NCBI RefSeq assembly: GCF_003286085.1
Contig: NW_020825317.1
Span: forward strand, 2,170,001-2,234,000
Direction: 5' to 3'
Source of the DNA: Drosophila persimilis
Lineage: Eukaryota; Arthropoda; Insecta; Diptera; Drosophilidae
Length of the DNA: 64,000 nt
The notes beneath the pieces are model-generated. The model was given only the letters and a program-made list of their open reading frames with translations. It was not told the DNA's origin and ran no database searches. The position numbers were made by a program, and so were the translations under genes. The first letter of the stretch is position 1; every line of letters starts with the position of its first letter. Below, piece after piece: positions 29,659 through 40,382 of this stretch.

Positions 29659-30204
29659 TCAAAATTCATATTTACCTCCGTTTACCGAAAATGAGGTCGT
29701 CTCATGATCGCGTTCAGCTAGCGTGATTTGGTGGTACCCCGATTTTAAATCAAGGGTTGTAAAATATCTTGCTTTTTCCACATTCGAAAGTATCAGGGAG
29801 ATACTAGGCATCAGGTATTTGTCTGGTATGGTTTTGGTGCTTAGCTTGCGGAAGTCTATGACTAACCGTTTTTTGTTTGAACCTGAGTCGTCGGTTCCTT
29901 TCTTTCCAACATCCCATATGGGGTTGTTGTAGGGAGATCTGGATGTCCGAATAATTTCGCTCCGCAATAAGTCCTTCACTTCGTCATTTACGAAATCAGT
30001 GGATCCTACTGGGAAAGGGTACATTTTTGAGTAAATTGGCTCTTTATCTTCGGTTCTGATAGTAGCTACTACAGCCGTGTTAAAGGGCAGCATTTCGTTT
30101 GGATCTGCAAAAGCCTTTACGCGACTGGCCATCATTTTGAGAAATTCATCTTTTACAGCTGGCGGCACCTCGATGTCGTCCATGCCAAATGTGTTCTGTC
30201 GCAT
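29659..30204 (-). pseudogene. G fragment: RT fingers and palm N-terminus (181 codons)
   Basis: Carries the protease-RT linker (EVPPAVKDEFLKMMASRVKAFADPNEMLPFN), PIYSKMYPFPVG, RLVIDFRKLSTKTIPDKYLMPSIS, LDLKSGYHQITL and GGKYEF. At 29659 a stop interrupts the RLPFGLKNA motif (CGTCAAAATTC). Upstream the protease is missing: the element is cut at about 30205. Confidence 0.82.
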
Positions 30205-30210
30205 GCCAAA

Positions 30211-30512
30211 TGTATGTCTATATTTATATTTGTATAAATGTATATGCAGAAGGCATATACATTGGAATGCTCATTTGACCACTTGGAATATATTGCCGAC
30301 ACTGCAGTTCTCACGCTGCAGGCCAGTCCCATATAAGAGACTGATCGTATTACGGTTCTTGAGTGTGGTTGTGTTACGTAAACATTGCGACAAAGTGTCT
30401 TTATGTTTATGAGCATGATTCTCTACATTAACTTTGGGCATATGATCACTTGACATATTGTATACACTACAATACGGTGGGCATATGATTATTTGGCATA
30501 CAACATACTACA
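30211..30512 (-). repeat. 412-C LTR, isolated
   Basis: 302 bases, TGTATG...CATACTACA, clearly similar to 1790-2068 (AGAAGGCATATACATT, CACTTGACATATTG, CAATACGGTGGGCA). It has no PBS on its inner side and no matching flanks, so it is either a solo LTR at a rearranged site or a truncated end. The words ATGCCAAATGT occur twice just left of it (30183, 30203). Confidence 0.7.
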
Positions 30513-30732
30513 AGAGCATCAATAAAACTTTGTAGATTCTCTGATCGCCTAGGTCTTCTTCTTTTATATGTGTATCTGAACCGCATGCGATTTCAGATTC
30601 GCTCTCTAAATCTGTGTTTGTTTCTCCCTCGACTAATACTGGAGTTTTCAAAATCCAAGGTATAGTTATGTCTAGCGAATATTTTGATTTAATGCTATTT
30701 AAATTTGTTTTTAATCTATGCAAAAATCTTTA
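30513..30732 (-). pseudogene. 412-B-type gag fragment, left half
   Basis: Matches 412-B gag at 21719-22090 with an internal deletion after TAGATTCTC. Readable text: LDITIPWILKTPVLVE and NTDLESESEIACGSD. It continues at 45028, on the other side of the gypsy-B element, which split it at TACA. Confidence 0.85.
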
Positions 30733-30736
30733 TACA
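30733..30736. repeat. Target-site duplication TACA, left (gypsy-B)
   Basis: TACA directly left of the gypsy-B 3' LTR. TACA is repeated at 45024-45027 directly right of the 5' LTR. TACA is a typical gypsy target. Confidence 0.88.
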
Positions 30737-31177
30737 AATTAAGTTCTCCGTATGTGCAAGTAGCCTTAGCTGCTTGATGCGGTGGTCCTCGTGCGGGTTC
30801 CGTGGTATAGAATCCTTTATGAAGATTATGTTGGAGAGATAACTGTCTCTCTTATCACTGGCCTTGTGGTACAGTGGTATAGAATTAATAATTCAAAGTG
30901 CTTAAAGTGTTTAAATAAAAAGTATTTAATTGCCAAAGAATGCAAAGCTACAAAATATATGTACTTAGAGCTACAAAGCTACAGTCGGTAAGCCGACTTG
31001 GCATAAGCGATAATGCTGATCTTGCGGCATGTGCAAGATATCAGATTACAGCCGGTTGACCGTCAAATTCAGGGCGCTGAACTGAAGTTCGCTGATTTGG
31101 CATCTTGAGTGCAACTGTTGGCTAACATTTGCGTTTGTTTATGTTACACAATAATGTGCGAGGGGCACTCGTTAACT
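30737..31177 (-). repeat. Gypsy-B 3' LTR
   Basis: AATTAAGTT...CGTTAACT, 441 bp. It matches 44517-45023 but lacks an internal segment of about 70-80 bases (TTTACGGCTGGTTGCCGGAG onward). The env frame runs into its right end. Confidence 0.88.
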
Positions 31178-32643
31178 ACTCTCCCCTCAGAAGTATGACC
31201 GTCCCGGTTCATCTTGTAGTTGTCCACGATTTCCTGTATCTTCTGTGAGGCTCGTCTTCTCCTCAACTTCTGGTAGAGGAGGATGGAACTGCTGAGACTC
31301 AGGCTGAACCCAACTGCGGCAGCAAACCATGCCTTAGGTGACCCGGCCGATGCTACCTCTTCTTGAAGTTCCTGGATGACATGTAGGTTGTGGTTGTTCA
31401 TCCTTCGTAATAGTGGCAAGCACAGGACTGGGTCGTGGCCAATGATTGTAAGTGTTGGCGAAGCTACTATGCCCGGCATCCTGTCTATGATCTCACGTTG
31501 GTTCACGTATTTCGTTCCGTTGATGACAGCTACGCGCTCAAATGTGATGAGGAACGTACCGTTGACTGATATTGTCGAGCCGTCATCGGTGCTGATGTTA
31601 GCGAGACTCTCGTTCAAGACCATGATGCCATCGTCTACCATTGTGATACTTTCCAAGTGACTGGGCTGCGTGTTACAACGCGCTGTGCGTCCGGCGTGCA
31701 ATTCGCGTGCGCAGGTGTCGTGTGTGGCCAACTTGCAGATCGATGCGTAGGTTGTTGTGGTGCAGCTTGTTACTGCTAGAACGTCCTTGTCGCATTCAGC
31801 TACGGTGTCATCTTGAAGCTGAAGTATTGTATGCTCATGGGACACGGGGAGGATGCTGACCTTTCTACATATAAGCTTAATTCTGGGATATTTGATTAAA
31901 ATGTGGACAATATTTTTGGACTGTAGAGTCTTAATACTAGATGCTTCCATCAGACTAACTATAGGAATTTCTGTGGGATGTTCGATAAGCACAGATTTTA
32001 GGTCATCGTGATCAAAGATAGTTGGGTTTATGATATTGGCTTTTGCCAGAGTGATTGTGAGCATTAAATTTTGGATTTCATTTATTAACATTCTATTTCT
32101 GGCCAATAATGCCTCATATAAATGTGGTGTGTCTATCAAATCAGCCTTTTTTGCTTTAATTATTTGGTTTACCGTGTCAGTGAGCTGGTTTATCTGTTTC
32201 TGGGTTTCTGTATTTATTATTACCTGTCTGTTGTTTGATTCGATTAACTTTGTTTCGGTCATTCTAATTTTTTCTAGGTCTTTAGCGTCTGGTGTGCCAG
32301 CCACGACTTTAAGTGCTGTCCCAAGGAAATCCAAGCTTCTGGCGGCAATTCTATGATGCACTTCTAGAACGGACAAAAGGCTTCTAGTATGGTTTGCATC
32401 TACTTCTAGTAGTTTTCTCATATGAGACTGCGGAAAATACTCGGACAACTTTTCTGTTTCTTCTATTATACTCAAAAATTCGATAGATTACTTGAATGTC
32501 TAGCATAGTCATGTTGTTCCCAAATCATTACATTTCCATCTACTATGGGTATGTAGCTTGAGTGGGAATAGTCGGTGATCCGAGCATTTATTGTATTTGT
32601 TAAAAATAAAAGCGACCAAATAAGCCTGCAAGAGAAAATAAAA
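31144..32643 (-). pseudogene. Gypsy-B env (frameshifted near the N-terminus)
   Basis: 443 codons are open (31144-32475). They include the furin-type region AARSLDFLGTALKVVAGTPD, a coiled region (QINQLTDTVNQIIKAKKADL), a Cys-rich middle (AECDKDVLAVTSC, DTCARELHAGRTARC), sequons (NGTF, NISTDD) and a C-terminal membrane anchor (AAVGFSLSLSSSILLYQ) with a short tail ending in the LTR. The N-terminal exon (32480-32640: ARITDYSHSSYIPIVDG) is in another frame, separated by an indel near 32480. A splice acceptor, TTTTATTTTCTCTTGCAG, precedes it (about 32624-32643). The family function is membrane fusion. Confidence 0.87.
31178..31190 (-). other. Polypurine tract of gypsy-B
   Basis: Minus-strand CTGAGGGGAGAGT adjoining the 3' LTR. 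Its position and composition match the tracts at 12714 and 60742. Confidence 0.8.
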
Positions 32644-32704
32644 TTGTATTAACTTTACTGTGTTTCTTAATTCTATTACCAACTTATGAATATTAAACTA
32701 ATAT

Positions 32705-34117
32705 CTATTTTATATTGTCCTTGTGGACCACCCTCCCCTTAATAAGTACAGACGTTCCTAGGTCTGCCTGAATTACCTCTTCTGAGCATAAGGGGGTAAG
32801 TTTGTTTCCTAGTCTTTTGTTGGACTTGGTGAAGGCTTTTTCTCCTACCTCAAACACTCTGTTTTGTCTGTGTGTGTTATTCCTGTCCAGTTGTATTTGT
32901 TGAGCTATCTCAATTTTTGCCCTAAAGGCCTTCCTAAACTCATCAGTCGATGAGTGTATCACTTCTATCGGTTTTTTGCCTGTCACTGAATGCAGTGAAC
33001 GGTTGTACTCTATAGTTGCAAGTAAGATCAGTTCGACGGTATCGTCGATCTTTCTTTCCAGCTTAATGCATCTAGCGATTTCCGACAATGTGCTGTGGAA
33101 TCGTTCCACCTGGCCATTAGAAACACTATGTAATGGAGGTGCATTTACAACGTCAATCTCAAAATTATTTTTTAATAACGATGTAATAATAATGGTCTCT
33201 GAATTAAATGCTGCTTCATTATCACAATACACAACCTTTGTTTTGGGGAATAAGTTTACTATTTGAGTGATAGGGCCTTTTATATCCGCTATGGTACGTG
33301 ACAGTATTGGTTGCACTAATGCGAATTTTGAGAATTTATCAATGCATGTCAGGAATTGTTTCGGTATTGTCTACCATGGGTACCATGGGTCTACCATGCT
33401 ACCATTTCCTGTCAGTCGAGAAAATGTCAATGTGCAACCGCTCGCCGGAAAACGATGGCGTTGGTGTTTCTCCGAGAACCTGTTTCTTCGGATGCCTGTC
33501 ATATTTGGCCTTAGTGCAAATTTTGCAGTTGGCCACAACTTCTGTAACCAGCCTGGTCATTTTTGGGAAGTAATACTCTTCTAAAATTTGCTTAATGTTC
33601 TCTTGTGCGGCCGATTGTGCTCTGTTGTGGCAATTTCCCTTTGTTCTGTTTTGTCAACTATGTCGATTTTATTATTTTTCCATATTTTTACAATACCAAA
33701 ACTTTGTTGACGGGAAGGTTCTCACTAACTCGTGCTGGATATACGCCAGCGTTGGCAGATCACAATATATGGCGTTGACCACATTAGGGTTAACTACTGC
33801 GTTAACTTCGTTTAAGAGCTCGTTTCTGTCAGTGAAGTGAATTTTGTGGCGCGTTTTTTCGCCAAATAGTATGAAGTCTCGTTTTAGAGAAAACCTTGAT
33901 TCCTCTAAAACTATCTGGTTTCTGAAACAATTCAAAGGTTTTTCCGTGGCTTCTATCGTAAAGGTCACGGATAATTCGCTATGAATTGTCGCAGCATCGG
34001 ATATTACTTCACTTTGCAGAGCATTCACGTTTTGTCGCGAGAGTGCGTCTGCTACGTGGTTTTCTTTACCCGGCTTGTAGTGGATCTTTGCGTTATGTTC
34101 ATCGATATACGCTTTCT
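32705..34117 (-). pseudogene. Gypsy-B integrase and RNase H end (frameshifted)
   Basis: 32705-33316 (203 codons) carries the second catalytic Asp (VYCDNEAAF), the Glu (NGQVERFHSTLSEI) and the C-terminal domain to VVHKDNIK. 33672-34028 carries the N-terminal extension (PLNCFRNQIVLEESRF) with HELVRTFPSTKFW. Between them the zinc finger and first Asp lie in broken frames, with a small tandem duplication (CTACCATGGGTACCATGGGT type) at 33370-33405. RNase H ends with KPGKENHVADALSRQNV at about 34030-34080, and the element is cut at about 34117. Confidence 0.85.
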
Positions 34118-34153
34118 AGTAGTTCTAGTTGCGACGACCAAACTGTAGACGGT

Positions 34154-35581
34154 TTATGTACCGTATGCAACCCAGCTTCCTACACACACACACACATTAA
34201 CATTTGGTCGACGCCTTAGGCGATTTAGGCGATTATCAGTTGTTAATTTGTCCTTTCTGACTACGTTTATTGTCGCGTCGACAATTGATGTTTGGTTTTG
34301 GAGCAGATGTAGTAGAAAGTCTTCATTGGTTTTCACTTTCTCAATCACTTGAGTCATCTCTTCTGCGTATTTTGCGTCGAGAACACCAAACAGGCTGCTT
34401 GCTACATTTCCTATGATGTCCAGCGGCGATCTGCGTTTTCGAGAGTTTTTCATTAAAACGCTTCCTGCTTGTAGCTCGTTATACACATGTTGAAAGTGTT
34501 GAACTATGGAGTTACATGCCGGAACATTTTTTAGTTCAGGGCACATGTATCGTAACTCTGAAATTCCGGCAGACATTAGTTGCATATCCTTCCAATATGG
34601 GTCCAAGTCATAGTATACGATCATGGTCCACTCAGACGTTGCTATTCTTGATGTTCCAAGTTTCTCATAAAATATTCCAGGCTTGTTTGCGAATTGTGTC
34701 ACATTTATTGACTGTGACAATGCTAATGGAAGCATGAGCAACAGCACCACTAACGTTGATGTTAGTGTAGGTGACAATTTTGTTGTTCGCTGTGTGGGTG
34801 GCTCATCAATCTCCGTGGTGTCACTGATCACGTTGTGGGGGCGTTTGATTGCCACATCTTCCGGAAAGAGCGGCGCTAGACGAGTGATCGGGCGCTTGTA
34901 TACGCCAGATGCTGTCTTAACGTCAACCACTCGTACGTGGTTGTCCTGTCCAGGATATGTCTTAATGATGCGACCCATTGGCCACTTCATTACAGGAAGG
35001 TTGTCTTCTTTAACCAAAACTAATAATCCTTCAGGTACGTTTGGTGAAGCGGTCTTCCATTTATGCCGCGCTTGCAATTCTCGGAGGTATTCTGTAGACC
35101 ATTGTTTCCAGAATGAGTGCTTTAGGCGCGATACCAATTCCCAGCGCTTGAGCAATGTTCTTCCTTGATGATCAGCATTGACGTCAGGAGGCGTTGTCAA
35201 TGGTTCACCAATCAAGAAGTGTCCTGGGGTGAGCGCTGTTGTATCAGTGGGATCATTTGACATTGGAGTGATGGGTCGAGAGTTGAGAATTGCTTCAATT
35301 TCGATTATCACTGTGTTTAGTTCTTCAAATATCAATGAGGCTGTGTTGGTGGTTGTTATCAACAGCTTTTTTGCTGACTTTACCGCCGCTTCCCAGAGGC
35401 CGCCGAACAATGGGGCCCTGGGAGGAATGAATTTAAAATCCACTTGTTTTTTGTTGCAATGATTCGTGATCAGAGCGCTTGCCTTTGAGCTGAATATAGA
35501 GTCTTCTAATTCTTTAAGCTGGTTGTTTGCACCCACAAAGTTCGTTGTCGTCGTCGCAATGAATAGTTTGGCACTTCCCAC
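34154..35581 (-). pseudogene. BEL integrase C-terminus and env-like domain
   Basis: 475 codons. The first part completes integrase: catalytic Glu in FGGLWEAAVKSAKK (E64), then LNSRPITPMSNDP, TPGHFLIGEPL and the BEL C-terminal domain (LVLVKEDNLPVMKWPMGRI). An env-like protein follows in the same frame: hydrophobic leader at residues 275-289 (TLVVLLLMLPLALS), ectodomain with cysteines, and a furin-type RKRR at 381-384 followed by SPLDIIGNVASSLFG, typical of insect fusion proteins. It is truncated before the membrane anchor at a GT repeat (VNVCVCVG). The true frame joins pol after a one-base slip in a GAC repeat at about 35550. Confidence 0.85.
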
Positions 35582-38500
35582 GTCTACTTAAGAATCGACG
35601 CAGGGCGGCCAAGAATGCATCTGTGGTCAAGTCGCTTACCAGCTCCAGGTGTACTGCCTTTGTGGAAAAGCAGCAGAACACGGCGATGTATGCCTTATCA
35701 GGTCTTTTGCCTCGGATCTTATGGTGGATCGCGATTGGTCCACAGTAGTCGACGCCTGCGTTAAGAAACGGGCGTGCTTGTGTGACTCGTTGTGCTGGGA
35801 GATTGCCCATGATCTGGTGCATCAGCTTTGGTCTAGCCTTGGTGCATCTAACACAGCTGTGGATGATGCTTCTAGCCATTGTCTTGTCATTGATAATCCA
35901 ATATTGTTGTCTTGCGATTGCCCTTAATGCTTGAGCACCACAATGCATGTTCTCCTCATGTAGCTCCCACAAAATCATTTTAACGATTGGGTCATTGTAA
36001 GGCAGCAAAACTGGGTGTTTTGCGTTGTATGGAAGTAGGGCTTCTTCAAGTCTACCACCAACTCGGATGAGCTCATCGTCTCCTAGGAAGGGAGATAACG
36101 ATATGATCGAGCTCTTTTTATCCACAGTCTTATATCGTTGGAACTGTTTTAACTCTGCTGTAAACTCGACTTGTTGTATGGTTCGCAGGATTATAGTGCG
36201 GGCGTGAGTCAGTTCTTCTGCGCAGAGCGTTGTGGTGTTCGCTCTGTTGGTTTTGTAGCAGAAGCGTAACATATATGCCACAATGCGTTGCAACTTGTGA
36301 AACGAGTTGCTATGTTTGCAAGTATATAATTCATCCCCAAGTGCACTAGGTGTGATTGGCAAGCTCACATGTTTGGCCTTTCTCTCAAGATTGCTAGGTT
36401 CTATGTTGGGTGCCTTCGTCCAGTTGTCTCGAGATCCGTGCAAGAATAGTGGTCCATATAACCACAGATTGTGATCTGCCAGCCTGCTTGCTGCGATTCC
36501 TCTCGACAGGACATCGGCTGCGTTGTTGGCCGATGACACGTGACGCCATTGTGACTGGTTTGTTAATGCCTGGATTTTGGCTATTCGATTCGCCAAAAAG
36601 GTATGGTATGTTGATGACGGTGCGTTTATCCAGGATAACACAACTGTGGAATCACTCCAAAGCCATCCTGAAACCGTGTTAATGTCCATGTGCAGATCCT
36701 GTCGGACTCGGTTTGTGAGCTCGGCACCGAGGACTGCAGCACAAAGTTCTAACCGTGGTAGCGATTGTTTGGCTGTCGGCGCCACACGTGATTTCGAACA
36801 GAGCAGTCTTACTGACACTTGGTTGTTTTTGTATGTAGCGCGTACATATACTGCTGCGCCATATGCTCGTTCTGATGCATCTACAAACGTGTGGAGTTCT
36901 TGTGTAACTGGAATTTTTCCATCGTAGATATGCCGGGGAATTTGCATTTTGTTCAAAGTTTGTAAGTCGTCCCGGTATTCTTTCCATTCGGTTTGGTGTT
37001 GCAATGGTAATTCGTCATCCCAATCCAGTTTGAGCTCCCAAAGTTGTTGCATGAAGATTTTTGCCTTGACTACCACTGGTGCAAAGAGTCCTAGTGGGTC
37101 AAAGATTTGGGCCAGTTCGGAGCATACCACCCGTTTGGTGATGCGTGTAGCCTGGCTTTTCTGTGTTCGTCCACACAATGTATCCTTCTTCGGCATCCAG
37201 ATGAGACCCAGAGTTTTCACGCTGTAGTGCTCTAGTGTCTCTCCTAGTTTTACATCGGTTACAATATCCTCTTTGGGGATTCCTTGGAGAAGTTGCTCAT
37301 TGTTGGAGCACCACTTGCGCAATTTGAATCCGGACGGTAGTAATATCTTATTTAGTTCTTGTCGAACATGAATTGCCTCTGGAATCGTGTTTGCTCCAGT
37401 TAGACAGTCGTCAACATAGAAATCGGTTTTTAATGTTGTTGATCCGACTGGTAGTCTGTCTTTGTATTGTATTGCCAAATGATCCAGACATTTCGTTGCT
37501 AGGAACGGAGCAGCTGTTGTCCCATATGTTACTGTTTTCAGGCGGTAGTACCTGATCTCTTCGGATGGATTGTTTCTCCAGACTATCATCTGATGGAATT
37601 GATCCTCCGGGTTCATCCACACTTGCCGGTACATCTTTTCTATGTCCGCTGTGAACACGTACTTATGAATCCGAAATCGTAGCAGAATGGACATAAGTTC
37701 GCTCTGAACGGTGGGTCCCGCCTGCAGAATGTCGTTCAAAGATTTCCCGCTTGTGGATTTGCATGAGGCATCAAATACTACCCGAAGCTTTGTGGTGGTG
37801 CTCTCAGGTTTGAGTACACAATGATGTGGAATGAAGTAGTGCCTTTTGGGAACTTTTGATGCTGGCACAATCTTCATATGTCCTAGTCCTTCATACTCTT
37901 CCATGAAGTCCACATAACTCTTCCAAGTTTCTGTTGAGCTTCGCCGCTCCAGCGCTAGGAATCTTTTTGTTGCGGTTTCCAACGACTCCCCCAGGGCTGA
38001 AGGGTGTTCGGAAAATGGGAGCCTTACAATAAAGCGGCCGTCTGATGCTGTCTGGAGATTTTCTATAAAATGAGCTTCACATCGTGCCTCCACTGGAGTG
38101 CGTGGTTTGTCTTCCGTCTCTAGATTGTCTAGAGTCCAGAATCTTTCCATGAGCTCGTTTACTCCCGTTGCACAAATGGGTGAGGAATTGTGGGCAGATT
38201 TGACTTTTCCTGCCACAATCCATCCCAGTTTCGTGTTTTGTAGCAACGGGCCTCCTGTCCTTAGCTGCTGTTGATCTGGTAGCAGCAGCGAGTAATAATG
38301 CTCGGCTCCGATTAGCATGTCGATTTTGCCTGGCGTATGGAAGTTTGGATCTGCCAGTGAGATCCTGCTTGGTATGTTTAAGCTCTCTGAATCGAGTGCC
38401 TGAGCTGGTTGGTCAGCTATTATCTGTGGTAATACGAACGCTTCAATTCTTTGCGTAAACCCATTGTGAAGGGATTTCATGAGCACATTTACTCGTGCTC

Positions 38501-38840
38501 TGCTGGTCTTTGATTGACCTCCAATTCCTTCGATCCGCAATGTTGTGTCTTTTAGTTTGAGTGACAACATTGATGCCATTCGTTCAGAGATCAAGTTTAT
38601 CTGTGATCCTGAATCTAGCAGTGCTCTGAAATTAGCAACCTGCCCGTTGTTGGCTTCTACTGCCACCTTTGCTGTGGCCAGAAGATTGTAACTATTGTTA
38701 CTTGCTGCACCAACCGTCGGAGCTGCGCCTGATGCTGTTTCCAAATGTAGCATCGTGTTGTGCTTCTTGTCACACTTGAAGCAGTTTCGACCGGGGCATG
38801 CGTTTGTTTTGTGATTTGTTCTAAAACAATTGACGCACAT
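35514..38840 (-). CDS. BEL pol: zinc knuckles, protease, RT, RNase H, integrase (1108 codons)
   Basis: Polyprotein that copies the element RNA into DNA and integrates it. Zinc knuckles come first (CVNCFRTNH, CFKCDKKH), extending upstream in the same frame to about 38950 (CTFCKKASHWLYGC). The protease is LLDSGSQ (D76-S-G). RT has KLRVVFDAS (351-359), TADIEKMYRQV (398-408) and the catalytic FYVDD (475-478). RNase H acidic residues are D654 (FVDAS), E698, D730 (LWSDS) and D776. The integrase zinc finger is H961, H966, C996 and C999, and the first Asp is in GVDYCGPI (D1031). The frame is lost at about 35550, just after the second catalytic Asp (TIHCDDD), through a one-base change in a GAC run. 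Otherwise well preserved. Confidence 0.92.
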   Translation of the reverse strand: MCVNCFRTNHKTNACPGRNCFKCDKKHNTMLHLETASGAAPTVGAASNNSYNLLATAKVAVEANNGQVANFRALLDSGSQINLISERMASMLSLKLKDTTLRIEGIGGQSKTSRARVNVLMKSLHNGFTQRIEAFVLPQIIADQPAQALDSESLNIPSRISLADPNFHTPGKIDMLIGAEHYYSLLLPDQQQLRTGGPLLQNTKLGWIVAGKVKSAHNSSPICATGVNELMERFWTLDNLETEDKPRTPVEARCEAHFIENLQTASDGRFIVRLPFSEHPSALGESLETATKRFLALERRSSTETWKSYVDFMEEYEGLGHMKIVPASKVPKRHYFIPHHCVLKPESTTTKLRVVFDASCKSTSGKSLNDILQAGPTVQSELMSILLRFRIHKYVFTADIEKMYRQVWMNPEDQFHQMIVWRNNPSEEIRYYRLKTVTYGTTAAPFLATKCLDHLAIQYKDRLPVGSTTLKTDFYVDDCLTGANTIPEAIHVRQELNKILLPSGFKLRKWCSNNEQLLQGIPKEDIVTDVKLGETLEHYSVKTLGLIWMPKKDTLCGRTQKSQATRITKRVVCSELAQIFDPLGLFAPVVVKAKIFMQQLWELKLDWDDELPLQHQTEWKEYRDDLQTLNKMQIPRHIYDGKIPVTQELHTFVDASERAYGAAVYVRATYKNNQVSVRLLCSKSRVAPTAKQSLPRLELCAAVLGAELTNRVRQDLHMDINTVSGWLWSDSTVVLSWINAPSSTYHTFLANRIAKIQALTNQSQWRHVSSANNAADVLSRGIAASRLADHNLWLYGPLFLHGSRDNWTKAPNIEPSNLERKAKHVSLPITPSALGDELYTCKHSNSFHKLQRIVAYMLRFCYKTNRANTTTLCAEELTHARTIILRTIQQVEFTAELKQFQRYKTVDKKSSIISLSPFLGDDELIRVGGRLEEALLPYNAKHPVLLPYNDPIVKMILWELHEENMHCGAQALRAIARQQYWIINDKTMARSIIHSCVRCTKARPKLMHQIMGNLPAQRVTQARPFLNAGVDYCGPIAIHHKIRGKRPDKAYIAVFCCFSTKAVHLELVSDLTTDAFLAALRRFLSRRGKCQTIHCDDDNELCGCKQPA

Positions 38841-40230
38841 TTTTTGCTTTTGTACCCAGTTTAGTCGTTCTGATGGAGATTTGGAGCGAAATTCTTCGCA
38901 TCCGTAGAGCCAATGGCTTGCTTTCTTGCAGAATGTGCATAAGGGTGCTCGCGCTCTCCCTGTGTTTGCTGATGCACATGTCGTGCCTTTTGGCTCTCTC
39001 CTTGATGCTGTGTTTCTTACTGGTTCCTAGAACCCGAATTCTTTGCTCCAAGAACTGAAGCATCGTATCCAGCGCCTGAATGTCCTTTGAGCTTCCCAAT
39101 GATTGCTCATACAAGGCCTTATTTGTTACATCCAGTTTGTTCCTCATAATGGCAATCAATATCGGATCCCATGTAGATATATTGATGCCCAATCCCTTTA
39201 GTGATGCAAGGGATTCTATGGTTGTTATATACAACTCTTTTAATGACTTGGGATCGTCATTAATTGTCTGGTGATTGAGGAAGCGGTTCAGTACCGTGTT
39301 TGAAACATCCCTGGGATTGTTGTATGCGTCAACTAGTATTTCCCAAGCGGCTTCATAATTTTCTTCCTTTAGATCGATATGTCGAATCAGTCTTTCTGCC
39401 TCGCCGGTGACGGTGGTTTTAAGATACCACATCTTTTTCACCGTAGGCATGTTGGTCTCATGCACCATGCATGAGAACAGATCGAAGAACTGGGTCCATT
39501 TTAATAGATCCCCATCAAACTTTGGGATGCTGATCCGTGGCAGCTGCACGTTATCCGTGTTTGGTGTGGCTGACTTTGCCAATGCTCTTTGGACCTTACT
39601 TTCCAGTGTTAGATAGGCTTCCATGTCGTATCCTCCTTCCACTGGGTCCTCGTATTCCTCATGAATTGTGAAGTGGACTTCCTGCGCTTGAGTCCATAGT
39701 GATTTTATCAAATCACTTGATGTGCGTCCTTCCGCCTCTGAAAGTTGTTTCAGATTGCGCTTAACGGACTCTACTATAGCCTTTTGTCGGCGACATAGTG
39801 AAAGAAGTTTGCTGTAATCCTTCGAGGACTGCTGGATCAGACCGCTTTCTTTGGGAGCTACCGGAGGATTCTCATGCCTTTCTTTAAAGACGATTTGACG
39901 TTCCCCACGAGCACTAGACGTCTGTGATAGCTTATCCATGCCTTCGGTAAACATCGCAATGTATTGCTTACATGTTGTACGTAAGTCTTCCCGGAATTTT
40001 ACGTATTCATCCGTTTTGTCTGTATCGCGAAGTTTGGAGTCGTTTTTGTTGAAGCGATTCCACGCATTTTCTAGTGCTGATATTTTGGCTTGAAAATAAG
40101 ATGCCGTTTGCTTTCGTTCTTGGGAATCTTTTTTATAGTTCCGAATGCACCTCGATATTTCCTCACCAATTTCTTGCTGCACATCCATTGCCATTGTAGC
40201 GGCAGCTTCTGCCTCCATATGTTTATCCAT
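38821..40230 (-). CDS. BEL gag (469 codons)
   Basis: Structural protein. Helical N-terminus (MDKHMEAEAAATMAMDVQQE), then the conserved BEL gag block: LPRISIPKFDGDLLKWTQFF (DUF1759-like), FSCMVHETNMPTVKKMWYL, GEAERLIRHIDL and YNNPRDVSNTVLNRFL. The zinc knuckles are in another frame: a one-base slip at about 38950-38960 puts the last about 45 codons out of frame. The parent element therefore probably had a single gag-pol frame, as in roo. Confidence 0.87.
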   Translation of the reverse strand: MDKHMEAEAAATMAMDVQQEIGEEISRCIRNYKKDSQERKQTASYFQAKISALENAWNRFNKNDSKLRDTDKTDEYVKFREDLRTTCKQYIAMFTEGMDKLSQTSSARGERQIVFKERHENPPVAPKESGLIQQSSKDYSKLLSLCRRQKAIVESVKRNLKQLSEAEGRTSSDLIKSLWTQAQEVHFTIHEEYEDPVEGGYDMEAYLTLESKVQRALAKSATPNTDNVQLPRISIPKFDGDLLKWTQFFDLFSCMVHETNMPTVKKMWYLKTTVTGEAERLIRHIDLKEENYEAAWEILVDAYNNPRDVSNTVLNRFLNHQTINDDPKSLKELYITTIESLASLKGLGINISTWDPILIAIMRNKLDVTNKALYEQSLGSSKDIQALDTMLQFLEQRIRVLGTSKKHSIKERAKRHDMCISKHRESASTLMHILQESKPLALRMRRISLQISIRTTKLGTKAKNVRQLF

Positions 40231-40378
40231 TCTATCTGTTTGTACTTATTCCTTTCGACCCGTTGGGAGTGTTTTATTTGCTTTGCAGCTGGATACGCTC
40301 CGAATCGCAACCGTTGTCGGTCAGAAAGGTAATAGTACAGGTGATGTGTTGGATGGAGGGATTTGTGCTGTTTCCAAT
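40231..40378 (-). other. BEL 5' leader remnant
   Basis: Non-coding stretch between the BEL gag start and the solo LTR. No LTR end or primer site is recognised. Confidence 0.5.
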
Positions 40379-40382
40379 CTAT

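Larger units (their letters stand above)
28700..30210 (-). mobile_element. Gypsy-type pol fragment (G)
   Basis: Contains the protease-RT junction, RT, RNase H and the first part of the integrase region, and nothing else. It is close to but distinct from gypsy-A and gypsy-B. It is bounded by element F gag on the left (28700) and by a 412-C LTR on the right (30211). Confidence 0.78.
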
